Positions 27,617 to 37,052 are shown, counted from the stretch's first letter. The stretch is 64,000 bases of DNA from Lachnospiraceae bacterium (GCA_016286035.1 JAEERY010000070.1:36123-100122), one strand, 5' to 3'. Translations and numbers: made by a program. The notes: generated from the sequence alone by a model not told the origin.

Positions 27617-27642
27617 GTTATGTCCTCCTCGTTGTTAAACTA

Positions 27643-27669
27643 AGCCCGTTCCAGTGTTTGGAACAGGCT
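27643..27669 (-). terminator. terminator of the 76-residue gene
   Basis: Arms 27643-27652 and 27660-27669 form a 10-bp stem with a U-G wobble on the minus strand (C-A mismatch on plus), so it serves the minus-strand gene upstream. The T-run is short. Confidence 0.55.
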
Positions 27670-27691
27670 TTTGACCATTATCTGTATATAA

Positions 27692-27922
27692 TTATGGCTT
27701 CATATCCTTAAGTGCCTGCATCAGTTCAAGATCCGACTGCATCACTTTCATATTTGCCGTAATGGGATCTTCTCCCGGTCTTGTGACCGTGATCTCTATA
27801 ATTGATCCTTCAGGTATTCCACCCTTGATCACAAGTTCAATAAAGCTGGCAAACTTGGGATGGTTATTCTTAAAAGTGTTTATGGCTGATACAAACTGCA
27901 TCATTGCCTGTGGGTTCATCAT
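27692..27922 (-). CDS. small conserved-looking protein, unknown
   Basis: A 76-residue acidic-neutral protein with a Met-rich start (MMNPQAMMQFVSAINTF), a basic amphipathic segment and a short beta-prone part (GSIIEITVTRPGE). No signal peptide or membrane helix. GGAGGAG precedes the ATG. It follows pepD by 43 bp on the same strand and has its own terminator. I do not recognise a family. Confidence 0.7.
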   Translation of the reverse strand: MMNPQAMMQFVSAINTFKNNHPKFASFIELVIKGGIPEGSIIEITVTRPGEDPITANMKVMQSDLELMQALKDMKP

Positions 27923-27965
27923 GTCCTTATACTCCTCCTGTTACATATAAATGATGATCTTGGTT

Positions 27966-29405
27966 TTAAAGATCCTCTATAACTCTCCTTGTAAATGCAT
28001 ACACACGTCGTGCAGACTCTATATCCATCCTCTCGCGATATGTATGTATCTCAAGAAGGTTCGGACCATATGATACACAATCCAGTCCGGATATCTTTCC
28101 GGCAAACAGTCCGCATTCCACCCCGGCATGAACTGCTTCTATAACGGGCGATTTTCCATACTGTTCTTTATATATTTCAACCATTCGATCGCGAAGTACA
28201 GAATCCTGCTTATACTGCCATCCCGGATAATCACCTGACAATATAAGCTCTCCGCTCGTCTCTTCAGCTTTTTTCTTTAAGATATCCGTCAGATCATTTT
28301 TCCTGTTGTCCACACTGCTCCTGACGCAATATGACATCTCAACATGATCTTCAGTCGTTGTGAGGATTCCCATATTGAGTGATGTCTGGACCAGTCCTTC
28401 TATATCAGGACTCATCTCCTGAACGCCCTCAGGAAGAGAATGCAAAGCATCAATTACTTTTTTTGTATCCTTCTCTACCATAGAGGCTTTCTTATTATCA
28501 TGCACAAGGTTAACATCGATCTTCATTCCCGGATCGGTCTCTTTATATCGCTTTGCTATCGGTTGTGCAATAAGCCTTATGATCTCTGAAAGTTCATTCA
28601 ATTCTGCATCACATACTATGATCGCACTGCAGGCAACAGGGATCGCATTATCCTTAAGTCCGCCGTCAACGGATATCAGGCCAAGTTCGATCCTGTTAAA
28701 GAGTTCTTTTAGAATACCGGCCATGACTTTATTGGCGCTGGCCCTTCCTTTATGTATCTCTATTCCGGAATGACCTCCCGTCAGGCCGCTTATATCAATA
28801 CTGTATACATTCTTATCCGTAAGCTCTCTTGAAACGGGTATTCTTAAGGAAGCTACCACACCTCCCGCACAGCTTACCGTAAATATTCCCTCTGCTTCGG
28901 AATCGATATTCAGCATGGTATGTCCCTTTAACGGTGATACATCTATTGCGGCCGCTCCAAGCATCCCTATCTCTTCATCCACGGTAAATACCGCCTCTAA
29001 TCTTGGATGTGAAAGCTCTTCATCCTCAAGTATCGAAAGTATCATGGCAACGGCAATACCGTCATCACCACCCAGTGTTGTTCCTTCAGCACCAAGGAAA
29101 TCACCGTCTATGAAAAGATCCAACCCTTCGGCTGTCATATCCTTGGTGACACCTTCAGCTTTTTCACACACCATATCAAGATGTCCCTGCAGGATTAAAG
29201 GTTCATCATTCTCCCTGCCTTTTGAGGCTTTCTTAATAATGATCACATTATTGAGTTCATCCTGATGATATTCAAGTCCTCTTTCTTTTGCAAATCTCAC
29301 GCAATAATCACTTATCTGTTTTGTATTACGTGATCCGTGCGGGATCTTGGCCAATTCACTGAAATAATAGAATAATCTTTCTTTTGTAAGCTCCTGTAAT
29401 AACAC
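27966..29405 (-). CDS. pepD: aminoacyl-histidine dipeptidase (M20 family)
   Basis: Dizinc cytosolic dipeptidase with broad specificity including Xaa-His. Metal and catalytic motifs are LQGHLDMVCEK near residue 72, GGDDGIAVAM near 113, DEEIGMLGA near 142, with the lid domain (SGLTGGHSGIEIHKG) in the middle and HAGVECGLF near the end. The 479-residue length fits. Start is GTG at 29405; AGAGAG lies 7 nt upstream. Confidence 0.93.
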   Translation of the reverse strand: MLLQELTKERLFYYFSELAKIPHGSRNTKQISDYCVRFAKERGLEYHQDELNNVIIIKKASKGRENDEPLILQGHLDMVCEKAEGVTKDMTAEGLDLFIDGDFLGAEGTTLGGDDGIAVAMILSILEDEELSHPRLEAVFTVDEEIGMLGAAAIDVSPLKGHTMLNIDSEAEGIFTVSCAGGVVASLRIPVSRELTDKNVYSIDISGLTGGHSGIEIHKGRASANKVMAGILKELFNRIELGLISVDGGLKDNAIPVACSAIIVCDAELNELSEIIRLIAQPIAKRYKETDPGMKIDVNLVHDNKKASMVEKDTKKVIDALHSLPEGVQEMSPDIEGLVQTSLNMGILTTTEDHVEMSYCVRSSVDNRKNDLTDILKKKAEETSGELILSGDYPGWQYKQDSVLRDRMVEIYKEQYGKSPVIEAVHAGVECGLFAGKISGLDCVSYGPNLLEIHTYRERMDIESARRVYAFTRRVIEDL

Positions 29406-29425
29406 CTGTCTTCTCTCTTCTGTTC

Positions 29426-30718
29426 TTATCTTACGCAGTTTCTTCCGTCTGATTTTGCCTGATAAAGCGCTTTATCCATATGATCAAAAGCCTGATTGAA
29501 ATTATCTTCTTTCGAGATCTGAGTCAGACCGATACTGCAGGTCACATTTCCTGCAACCTTGAATTCCTCACCGGATACTTTATTTCTTATCTCCTCTGCA
29601 TATCTGGCTGCTTTGTTTATATCGGCATCGTAGCATACTGCCACAAATTCCTCACCGCCCCATCTTCCTATAACTGCATTTACGGATTTAAAGTATTCCT
29701 TGAGCAGATAAGCAAAATGTTTCAACGTCATATCGCCGACGGCATGTCCGTATTTATCATTCACGTTTTTGAAATAATCGATATCAAACATCATCATGGA
29801 TACGGCTCTGTCAGTACGTGCTACTATCTCTATGGCATTATATATCTCTGTCTCTATTCTTCCATGATTAAATACATCGGTTAAAGTATCTTTAGATGCC
29901 AGTTCTTCATATTTTTTCAAAGTAGACATCAGTTGAACGGAGTTTTCATGAATATCCTGGACCATAAAGACAAATCTGTAGTCTTCTTCACTGTTATTGG
30001 TCTCAGCACGAGAGAATATCAGCTTAACCCATATGTATTTGCCTTCAAGATTCTGCATAAGGCAATCAAAAGAAGCTGTTCGTCCGGGCATGATGTTCTT
30101 TTTAAGATACTCGGGATCCGTTCTTTCCATGAACAGTTCCTGATCATCAGGCCAGATCATATTGACGATCATATATCTCCACTCGGAATACTTAACGCTT
30201 GAATGAACGGTCTCGTCAGATATCTCCGTGATACTGAGACTGCTCGTAGAGTCTTTGAAAAGATCGATATACATCGAGAAAAGATATGTATTCTGAATAG
30301 TGCTGACCTTTTCACTTGTTAAGAAATCCTTCATGTATTCACTGTTATCCAGCTCATCCAAAAGAATAAGATAATAATTCTCATCAAGAGGATAGATGGT
30401 CATCTGTATCGCATGCGGAGTCTCATTATCAACAATCTTTAATCTTCTGCTGTATTTACCGCTGAACTGACCGAATGTAGGGATAAAAACCTGATAATCT
30501 TCCGTGATCTTTTCCATGGTATCACTCAGATGAAACCATAGTTTTTCTATCAGTTCATGATAGCTTCCCTTATCTTCAATAAAGTCTGTAAACATCCCCC
30601 TTTTGACCAGTGCCTTGAACGTATCAGCCTTTGCGTCAACAAACAATAACGCATCAACATTACCGCTTATAAACTCATTTGCATCAGCCAATGAAAATCT
30701 GTCGATATCATATTCCAT
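29426..30718 (-). CDS. diguanylate cyclase with N-terminal sensor region
   Basis: A 430-residue cytosolic protein. Residues 1-255 form two PAS-like regions without membrane helices; residues 265-430 are a GGDEF domain with an intact active site GRWGGEEF, so synthesis of cyclic di-GMP is expected. The product-inhibition site RxxD, five residues before GGEEF, is absent (SVNA instead), so feedback control is probably missing. GAGGTG precedes the ATG. It is 20 bp upstream of pepD; a functional link is not evident. Cyclic di-GMP would fit the nearby motility and glycan genes. Confidence 0.9.
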   Translation of the reverse strand: MEYDIDRFSLADANEFISGNVDALLFVDAKADTFKALVKRGMFTDFIEDKGSYHELIEKLWFHLSDTMEKITEDYQVFIPTFGQFSGKYSRRLKIVDNETPHAIQMTIYPLDENYYLILLDELDNSEYMKDFLTSEKVSTIQNTYLFSMYIDLFKDSTSSLSITEISDETVHSSVKYSEWRYMIVNMIWPDDQELFMERTDPEYLKKNIMPGRTASFDCLMQNLEGKYIWVKLIFSRAETNNSEEDYRFVFMVQDIHENSVQLMSTLKKYEELASKDTLTDVFNHGRIETEIYNAIEIVARTDRAVSMMMFDIDYFKNVNDKYGHAVGDMTLKHFAYLLKEYFKSVNAVIGRWGGEEFVAVCYDADINKAARYAEEIRNKVSGEEFKVAGNVTCSIGLTQISKEDNFNQAFDHMDKALYQAKSDGRNCVR

Positions 30719-30771
30719 AAGAATTCACCTCATCCGATATTTAACCAATGATTCCTTATTAAGCCTTAAGA

Positions 30772-30792
30772 GGCATGGCTAAAAGCCATGCC
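30772..30792 (-). terminator. terminator-like hairpin after nhaC
   Basis: GGCATGGCT and AGCCATGCC form a 9-bp perfect stem with a 3-nt loop, 10 bp after the antiporter gene. The T-run is weak (CTCTT). Confidence 0.55.
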
Positions 30793-30801
30793 CCAAATCA
30801 T

Positions 30802-32325
30802 CTATTCCGCTGCTTTTTCACCTGTATCTTTCATACTGTATTTTATGATATACATCACACCGACCATGATAGCTACACCTATAGGAAGCGCTATCCATGC
30901 ATTTTGTGTGAATCCCGCAACTATATATGTCACAAAAGAGACTGCTGCACATACGATCGCATATGGAAGCTGAGTATTTACATGATTTATATGATCACTC
31001 TGAGCTCCCGCACTTGCCATGATCGTTGTATCCGATATGGGTGAACAATGGTCACCGCAAACCGCACCGGCCATGCATGCAGAGATCGATATGATCATCA
31101 ACTGCGGATTTGTACCCGAAAATACTGCAACTACTATAGGTATAAGAATACCGAAGGTTCCCCAGCTTGTTCCTGTTGCAAAGGCAAGGAAACATCCTAC
31201 AAGGAACACTATCGCAGGAAGGAAATTAAATAAGCTTTCCGCACCGCCTGCAATAACTCCTGCCACATATTCCTTTGCTCCGAGTGAATCTGTCATAGCC
31301 TTTAGGGTCCACGCAAAGGTTAGTATCAAAATTGCGGGAACCATCTGCTTAAATCCTTCCGGGATACAGTTCATACACTGCTTGAAGTTTAATACTTTTC
31401 TGTAAAGGAAGAAAATAATCGTAATTATGAGTGCCGTGATACTACCCATAGCCAGACCGATCGATGCATCCGAATTAGAGAATGCTTCAATGAAACTAAC
31501 ACCGTCAGGACCAAAGAATCCGCCTGAATAGATCATGCCGATGACACAGCATACTATCAGGATAATGACAGGGAATACCAGGTCGATAACTTTACCTTTA
31601 TCATTTGTCGGTATCTTTTCTTTTGTCTCTGCCGCTTTTCCTGATGTGAACAGATCTCCGTTCATAGCATTCATCTCATGTTTTTTCATGGGACCGAAGT
31701 CAATATTGAAAACAGCTATGAGAATCATCATCAGTATGGTCAGCAATGCATAATAATTGTATGGGATCGCTTTAAGGAAAACCGTAAAACCGTCCTCACC
31801 CTCTACGAATCCCGCAACTGCTGCTGCCCAGCTTGAAATTGGTGCGATGATACATATAGGTGCTGCCGTCGCATCAATGAGATAGGCCAGTTTTGCTCTT
31901 GAAATCTTATGTTCATCCGTTACCGGACGCATAACACTGCCAACTGTAAGGCAGTTAAAATAATCATCTATGAATATAAGAACTCCCAGCGCTATAGTCG
32001 CAAGCTGAGCTCCTACTCTTGTCTTGATCTTTTTCTTGGCAAACTCACCAAACGCGGCCGACCCGCCCGCATAATTCATGAGTGCCACCATGGCTCCCAG
32101 TACAACCAGGAATATCAGTATTCCTACGTTATAGGAATCCGAAAGAACAGCTACAAATCCGTCATTGTAAAGATGATCAAATGCAGCCACAACATTAAAC
32201 TGAGCATACAGCAGACCTCCCACCACGATACCAACGAAGAGTGAGCTGTAAACTTCCTTAGTGATCAATGCCAGTGAAATGGCTACCAGCGCCGGGACCA
32301 ATGCCCAAAAAGTCTCATTAAACAT
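30802..32325 (-). CDS. NhaC-family Na+/H+ or organic-acid antiporter
   Basis: A 507-residue polytopic carrier with about twelve membrane helices. The helix containing GTSWGTFGILIPI (about residues 375-390) and the GDHCSPISDTTIMASAGA block (about 427-444) are diagnostic of the NhaC family. Members exchange sodium for protons or for substrates such as malate/lactate; the exact reaction is not certain. GGGG lies just before the ATG. It stands alone between the two-component system and the diguanylate cyclase. Confidence 0.87.
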   Translation of the reverse strand: MFNETFWALVPALVAISLALITKEVYSSLFVGIVVGGLLYAQFNVVAAFDHLYNDGFVAVLSDSYNVGILIFLVVLGAMVALMNYAGGSAAFGEFAKKKIKTRVGAQLATIALGVLIFIDDYFNCLTVGSVMRPVTDEHKISRAKLAYLIDATAAPICIIAPISSWAAAVAGFVEGEDGFTVFLKAIPYNYYALLTILMMILIAVFNIDFGPMKKHEMNAMNGDLFTSGKAAETKEKIPTNDKGKVIDLVFPVIILIVCCVIGMIYSGGFFGPDGVSFIEAFSNSDASIGLAMGSITALIITIIFFLYRKVLNFKQCMNCIPEGFKQMVPAILILTFAWTLKAMTDSLGAKEYVAGVIAGGAESLFNFLPAIVFLVGCFLAFATGTSWGTFGILIPIVVAVFSGTNPQLMIISISACMAGAVCGDHCSPISDTTIMASAGAQSDHINHVNTQLPYAIVCAAVSFVTYIVAGFTQNAWIALPIGVAIMVGVMYIIKYSMKDTGEKAAE

Positions 32326-32412
32326 AACCCCTATACCTCTCTATTTAATATACAAAAAAGTAACTCCAAACAAGAAAATTTTAGCATATAGTGTGGTTAT
32401 CTTCAATAGCAG

Positions 32413-32443
32413 GCGGCACCATTCACATACTGAATGATGCCGC
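32413..32443 (-). terminator. hairpin after the two-component operon
   Basis: GCGGCACCATTCA and TGAATGATGCCGC pair across 13 positions, with a U-G wobble on the minus strand, 16 bp after the response regulator stop. No T-run is visible. Confidence 0.55.
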
Positions 32444-32458
32444 TTTAAACATAATATA

Positions 32459-33151
32459 TTAAACTTTAAATCTGTATCCGACACCCCATATAGTCTCAAT
32501 ATATTGGGGCTTTGCAGTGTCTATCTCGATCTTCTCTCTTATCTTCTTGATATGAACAGTTACGGTTGCGATATCACCGAATGAATCCATATCCCAAATC
32601 TCCCTGAAGAGTTCCTCTTTTGTGTATACATGATTGGGATTTTCTGCCAGAAAAGTGAGCAGATCAAACTCCTTGGTTGTAAAGGCTTTTTCCTCACCGT
32701 CAACATAAACTCTGCGGGCTGTCTTATCTATCTTTATACCTCTGATCTCGATGACATCATTGATCTTCTGATTAGAATTTATCAGTCTCTCATATCTGGA
32801 CAGATGTGCCTTAACCCTTGCCACAAGCTCACTTGGACTGAACGGCTTGGTTATATAATCATCCGCTCCCAGTCCGAGACCTCTTATCTTATCAATATCC
32901 TCTTTCTTTGCAGATACCATGATTATCGGAACATCTTTCTTCTCACGTATCTTTTTGCAGACTTCAAACCCATCCACACCGGGAAGCATAAGATCCAGCA
33001 CTATTATATTGAAATCCTCATCCAAGGCACGTTTAAGTCCGCTGTCACCTGCATTTTCTATAGCAACATCAAATCCGCTCAGTTCAAGATAGTCCTTCTC
33101 AAGATCGGCTATCGCAACTTCATCTTCAACTATCAATACTTTCTTGTTCAT
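32459..33151 (-). CDS. OmpR/PhoB-family response regulator
   Basis: A 230-residue two-domain regulator: receiver (1-120) with phospho-acceptor Asp in IVLDLMLPGVDG (about residue 53) and Lys in YITKPFSPSELVARV; winged-helix DNA-binding domain (130-230) with FTTKEFDLLTFLAENPNHV and TVTVHIKKIREKIE. Its ATG overlaps the histidine kinase stop by 4 bp, so the kinase comes first in the operon, the reverse of the common order. GAGGTG lies 5 nt upstream. The target genes are unknown. Confidence 0.94.
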   Translation of the reverse strand: MNKKVLIVEDEVAIADLEKDYLELSGFDVAIENAGDSGLKRALDEDFNIIVLDLMLPGVDGFEVCKKIREKKDVPIIMVSAKKEDIDKIRGLGLGADDYITKPFSPSELVARVKAHLSRYERLINSNQKINDVIEIRGIKIDKTARRVYVDGEEKAFTTKEFDLLTFLAENPNHVYTKEELFREIWDMDSFGDIATVTVHIKKIREKIEIDTAKPQYIETIWGVGYRFKV

Positions 33152-34248
33152 ACATCCACCTCTTCCTGTTCAGGCTTTTGTTGTTCGATATACTTTCTTA
33201 ACACGAAATGCATACAGGTGCCTTCGCCCTCTTTGCTCGTAGCCCAAATGTAGCCCCCGTGATCTTCCACAATCTTCTTTACTATCGAAAGACCTATACC
33301 GCTTCCGCCCTTTGAAGAATTCCTTGAAGCATCGGTGCGGTAAAATCTCTCAAATATATTTCCTATATCCTTTGCAGCTATTCCCTTACCGTTATCCTCT
33401 ATCTCGACTCTTATCGAATCAACGGCATCCAGAAGACGGATATCTATGATACCATGTTCCTTGTCCATATATTTGACAGAGTTTCCGATAATGTTGTTGA
33501 TAACCTTCTTGAACTGTTCAGGATCAGCGATAATACGCGTACCCGGCTCAAGCAGGTTGGAATAGTTAAGCTCAATATTCTTGTTTTCCAGATCCATTCC
33601 AACTTCTTCCACACAATCATTGAAGAAATCGGATACATCGATACGATGAAATGTATACGGGATACGGTTTGAATCTATTCCCGAATAATATGTCAGTTCA
33701 TTGATAAGTCTGTCCATCTCTATGGCTTTGTTATAAATGGTCTTTACATACTTATCCTTTTTCTCATCGGTATCTGCAACGCCATCCATGATACCTTCTA
33801 CATATCCCTTTATGGCTGTTATGGGAGTCTTGAGATCATGAGTGATATTGCTTATGAGTTCCCTGTTTTGCTGCTCGTTATGAAGAGTATCTTCAGAGCT
33901 CTCCTTAAGCTTTAATCGCATATCCTCATAGCTCTTATAAAGCTGTGCTATCTCACCGGAACAAACGTCTGCCGAAAGTACATAATCAAAGTTACCCTTA
34001 GCAATACAGTCCATTGCTTCATTTAACTTCCTTATATGTGTAAAGACTCCTTTGTTCGTCCATGTCGTCAATACCAGTGACATTATCAGAAGTGCTGCGA
34101 TCAATGCAATAAATACTTCCATAAAAAGCGGCCTTGGAACAAATTCACTTCCGGAAATCAGCACAACACAGAATCCTATCACCGCTATAAGTATAGGAAT
34201 AGACAGCAATATCACATATGTAATTGTCAGTCTTTTCTTCAGATTCAT
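33148..34248 (-). CDS. membrane sensor histidine kinase
   Basis: A 366-residue kinase: two membrane helices (about 10-32 and 41-62) with almost no external loop, a HAMP region, HisKA with the phospho-His in ISNITHDLKTPITAIKGY (about residue 137), then HATPase with NNIIGNSVKYMD, DNGKGI and GGSGIGLSIVKK. The absence of an external sensor suggests intramembrane or indirect sensing. The ribosome binding site is weak; upstream, AAAGTATAAAA occurs twice in tandem (34310-34335), possibly an operator. Confidence 0.92.
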   Translation of the reverse strand: MNLKKRLTITYVILLSIPILIAVIGFCVVLISGSEFVPRPLFMEVFIALIAALLIMSLVLTTWTNKGVFTHIRKLNEAMDCIAKGNFDYVLSADVCSGEIAQLYKSYEDMRLKLKESSEDTLHNEQQNRELISNITHDLKTPITAIKGYVEGIMDGVADTDEKKDKYVKTIYNKAIEMDRLINELTYYSGIDSNRIPYTFHRIDVSDFFNDCVEEVGMDLENKNIELNYSNLLEPGTRIIADPEQFKKVINNIIGNSVKYMDKEHGIIDIRLLDAVDSIRVEIEDNGKGIAAKDIGNIFERFYRTDASRNSSKGGSGIGLSIVKKIVEDHGGYIWATSKEGEGTCMHFVLRKYIEQQKPEQEEVDV

Positions 34249-34432
34249 GTTTTAAGTATATCACTTAATATGCACTATAAAAGAAAGTATTCGGGATAAA
34301 AGTATAAAAAAAGTATAAAACATCGTCTTTTGATAAATGAAAACAGCCTGTTAAATCGTCATATATATTACAAATTATGCATTGTGCACAATTTTACGGT
34401 CGTCATTTTGGTATTTTTGTTTAAGAGAAGCC

Positions 34433-34461
34433 TTGCCCCTGCATATTCTTTGCACGATAAT
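34433..34461 (+). promoter_or_regulatory. sigma-A promoter for the 82-residue gene
   Basis: TTGCCC (34433-34438) and GATAAT (34456-34461) are 17 nt apart; the leader to the ATG is about 64 nt. Confidence 0.65.
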
Positions 34462-34531
34462 ACAGGTGTAAAGAGAAAAGAGTAAATACGATGTGCGCCC
34501 GGGGAGGCACACAAACAGGAGGAATATTATT

Positions 34532-34780
34532 ATGAAAATTTACAACATTGAGAACACAAAAGAATTTTTTGAGACACTTTCAGAGTGTGAAGGAAATGTA
34601 GAACTTGTTAACGATAACGGAGAGCACATCACACTCAGCAGCAAAAACGGTGAAAACCTCAATCTTCTTTCAGAGACTTACGTTGAAGGTACTATCAAGG
34701 AACTTGAACTTTCATTCTCTGACAAGACAGATGCAGTAAAGATGTTCACTTATCTTTCAGGTATGCACAACGTTGCATAA
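34532..34780 (+). CDS. small solo gene, unknown function
   Basis: An 82-residue acidic soluble protein, MKIYNIENTKEFFETLSECE at the start, with no cysteine pairs or membrane helix. The frame is open 13 codons earlier, but the perfect AGGAGG at 34517-34522 lies 9 nt before ATG 34532. It has its own promoter and a perfect palindromic terminator, so it is an independent, probably well expressed gene. I do not recognise its family. It lies between a two-component operon and reverse rubrerythrin, both on the other strand. Confidence 0.75.
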   Translation: MKIYNIENTKEFFETLSECEGNVELVNDNGEHITLSSKNGENLNLLSETYVEGTIKELELSFSDKTDAVKMFTYLSGMHNVA

Positions 34781-34822
34781 CATCTAACAAAACGTCTATG
34801 ACAATTATATAAGAACACAAAT

Positions 34823-34848
34823 AATGGCAGGCGAATTCGCCTGCCATT
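34823..34848. terminator. bidirectional terminator between convergent genes
   Basis: A perfect 26-bp palindrome (centre GAATTC) lies between the plus-strand 82-residue gene and minus-strand rubrerythrin. T-runs on both sides are short. Confidence 0.65.
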
Positions 34849-34871
34849 AATGCTTCATAAATACCCGTTAT

Positions 34872-35456
34872 TTAACCAAAATATCTGTCTAAAAGCCCCT
34901 TCAGAGCCTTACCGTGTCTAGCCTCGTCACGAGCCATCTCATGAACAGTGTCATGGATCGCATCAAGGTTGTTCATCTTTGCGCACTTTGCAAGATCAAA
35001 TTTACCTGCTGTAGCGCCAAACTCGCAATCAACTCTCCACTTAAGGTTTTCCTTTGTGGAAGCCTTCATGTTAGGCTCAAGATCCTCACCAAGAAGTTCT
35101 GCAAACTTAGCAGCATGCTCTGCTTCTTCAAAAGCAGCTTTTTCCCAATACAGACCTATTTCCGGATATCCCTCGCGATGAGCTATACGAGCCATGCAAA
35201 GATACATACCAACCTCAGAGCACTCACCCTGGAAATTAGCCTTTAACTGATCAAAGATGTACTTTTTGTCTTCTTCTTTGATATCAGGATTGTTCTTTAC
35301 TGTTTTCGCATATACACCATACTCATGCTCAGCAGCAAGAGTGAGTTCTCCCTCAACTACCTTGAATTTGTCACTTGCAGCGTGGCAAACAGGACACTCA
35401 GCAGGGGGATTGTCGCCCTCATAGATGTAACCGCAAACTGTACATACATACTTCAT
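34872..35456 (-). CDS. reverse rubrerythrin
   Basis: A 194-residue peroxide/oxygen-reducing non-haem iron protein. The rubredoxin iron site is at the N-terminus ([10 protein letters not shown] and CPVCHA), before the diiron four-helix domain with E-x-x-H motifs ([32 protein letters not shown]). This domain order is the reverse of classical rubrerythrin, as in the clostridial oxygen-stress protein. AGGAGG precedes the ATG, and a good promoter is present, suggesting high expression. Confidence 0.94.
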   Translation of the reverse strand: MKYVCTVCGYIYEGDNPPAECPVCHAASDKFKVVEGELTLAAEHEYGVYAKTVKNNPDIKEEDKKYIFDQLKANFQGECSEVGMYLCMARIAHREGYPEIGLYWEKAAFEEAEHAAKFAELLGEDLEPNMKASTKENLKWRVDCEFGATAGKFDLAKCAKMNNLDAIHDTVHEMARDEARHGKALKGLLDRYFG

Positions 35457-35515
35457 AAGTAACCTCCTTTACATTTAGCACCAATATTTAGCAGTTCCCT
35501 TATGGGATTATATTT

Positions 35516-35544
35516 ATGATATAGGATTGTGTTGCAAATATCAA
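35516..35544 (-). promoter_or_regulatory. sigma-A promoter for reverse rubrerythrin
   Basis: TTGATA (35544-35539) and TATCAT (35521-35516) on the minus strand, 17 nt apart, each one mismatch from consensus, about 60 nt before the start codon. Confidence 0.65.
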
Positions 35545-35561
35545 TCTAAAGTGTAAAAGAA

Positions 35562-36713
35562 TTACATCTTCCCGACCAATATCTTAACAACAGGTATCTT
35601 TCCCAAAACGATCGCAGTTATCAGTGAAATCGCACTTATTATAACTACTTCTATCGGAATGTGATACCATTTGATCCATGTCAGATTGTTTGTATAGCTA
35701 GCCATTACTATCAGAATATAATACCCCTGAAGGATATATATACCCAGACTGTTTCTTCCAAAAGCAGTGAGCAAATGCCACTTGCAATCTTTGAAACGAT
35801 CAACGATCCTGTCCCAAAGGATCATGAAAAATGCACTCCCCACAAACCCGATCACTGTTCTGTATGTATCTAATATAACCTTCTTTACTAAACCCGTTCT
35901 GCTGATTCGATATCCCGATACATAAATAAATGTTTGTGAATTATAAAACAGGAACATAACACCAAATATAACGGCCAGAATCACCAGATACATATTGGGC
36001 TTATTTTTATAAGAAACGATCAGCTTATTGATAAGCCTATATACCTTATTTCCTAGTGATTCCTCTTCTTCATTTTCAATCTCTTTTACATTTGAAAACT
36101 TATCAAGACACATATTTACATAGAATGCCGCAACATAATATGGTATCAGATACTTATATACTCCCAGATTGGCAGCATCCGGCAGGATATAGAAACTGCA
36201 GAATGCCACAACATATAACGGAATGTTGTCTTCAAGATAAAGATGCATAACAAAGACTATGATAAGACAGATAAGAACAGCCCATAAAAACCAAAGGTTT
36301 GTTATAAAGTAGTTTATAAACCATATAAACATGGTGCTCATCTGTGTAGGCGCCTCACCCTGAGACACCCTCATTATCTCTCCTCTTAAAAACTCAAAAA
36401 GAGTCCATAAGAATATGGGTGTTACATAAGTGAATGCTCTCTTGCCCAAGAGCTTCCACTGTGCTTTTCTGTCACCTTCAACCTTTTTGATACTGTAATA
36501 TGCAAACCATCCGGCAAGCAGCATGAATAGCGGCATATGAAAACTGTATATAAACTGATAGACTTTATTGCTCCAATAAGCACCATCAATAAAGTAATAC
36601 CATCCATTACCGTTCTGGATACAATGTCCGATTATAACGGTTATTATGGCAAATCCTCGTATCACATCAGCTTTTATGTTTCTGTCTTTTTTTGGTCTCT
36701 CGATTTCTTTCAT
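35562..36713 (-). CDS. acyltransferase-3 family membrane protein
   Basis: A 383-residue protein with about ten membrane helices. The N-terminal signature RNIKADVIRGFAIITVIIGHC (His-containing first helix) and the following FIYSFHMPLFMLLAGW are typical of the acyltransferase-3 family, which acetylates or succinylates surface glycans. Substrate is unknown. The ribosome binding site is weak. It stands alone, divergent from the 43-residue membrane peptide gene. Confidence 0.85.
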   Translation of the reverse strand: MKEIERPKKDRNIKADVIRGFAIITVIIGHCIQNGNGWYYFIDGAYWSNKVYQFIYSFHMPLFMLLAGWFAYYSIKKVEGDRKAQWKLLGKRAFTYVTPIFLWTLFEFLRGEIMRVSQGEAPTQMSTMFIWFINYFITNLWFLWAVLICLIIVFVMHLYLEDNIPLYVVAFCSFYILPDAANLGVYKYLIPYYVAAFYVNMCLDKFSNVKEIENEEEESLGNKVYRLINKLIVSYKNKPNMYLVILAVIFGVMFLFYNSQTFIYVSGYRISRTGLVKKVILDTYRTVIGFVGSAFFMILWDRIVDRFKDCKWHLLTAFGRNSLGIYILQGYYILIVMASYTNNLTWIKWYHIPIEVVIISAISLITAIVLGKIPVVKILVGKM

Positions 36714-36736
36714 ATTTATTATCTTTTCTATGTTTA

Positions 36737-36765
36737 TTGATTTTTGCCGATTTTCATGGCATACT
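36737..36765 (+). promoter_or_regulatory. candidate promoter for the small membrane peptide
   Basis: TTGATT (36737-36742) and CATACT (36760-36765) with 17 nt between; moderate match. Confidence 0.4.
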
Positions 36766-36829
36766 GTGTATTAGTCACAGATTATATTTTCCCGCAAGGG
36801 ATATTTTGAATATTCAGAGGTAATTCATA

Positions 36830-36961
36830 TGGCAGGTTCATTTTTGATCTTGGGCGGTGGCCTTCTTATAATCATAATAGCTGTGGTTATCAGCGTAGTT
36901 TCAAGTGTTGTTTCTTCTGTAGCCAGCTTCATCGGTACAAGAGGCGACGACGAGGAATAAG
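36830..36961 (+). CDS. 43-residue single-helix membrane peptide
   Basis: A short frame with AGAGG 7 nt before its ATG encodes 43 residues: a Gly/Ile/Val/Ser-rich helix (about 5-36) followed by an acidic tail ending GDDEE. A strong intrinsic terminator follows 22 bp after the stop, so the gene is a complete transcription unit. The regular Ser/Val spacing (SVVSSVVSSVAS) suggests helix-helix packing. It could be a regulatory membrane peptide or toxin-like peptide; neither is shown. Confidence 0.65.
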
Positions 36962-36982
36962 CTTTTTTGACGTATATTAGTA

Positions 36983-37011
36983 GTGCACTCCTGTCGGGAG
37001 TGCACTTTTAT
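36983..37011 (+). terminator. terminator of the small membrane peptide gene
   Basis: AGTGCACTCC (36983-36992) pairs with GGAGTGCACT (36998-37007), followed by TTTT on the plus strand only. Confidence 0.8.
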
Positions 37012-37052
37012 TGTCTTTAATTCAAACCTTTCGCCTTCAGATCACATATATA

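Noticed and set aside
32630..33253. 207-codon plus-strand frame
   Set aside because: Shadow of the two-component genes, which overlap by 4 bp in the true frames.
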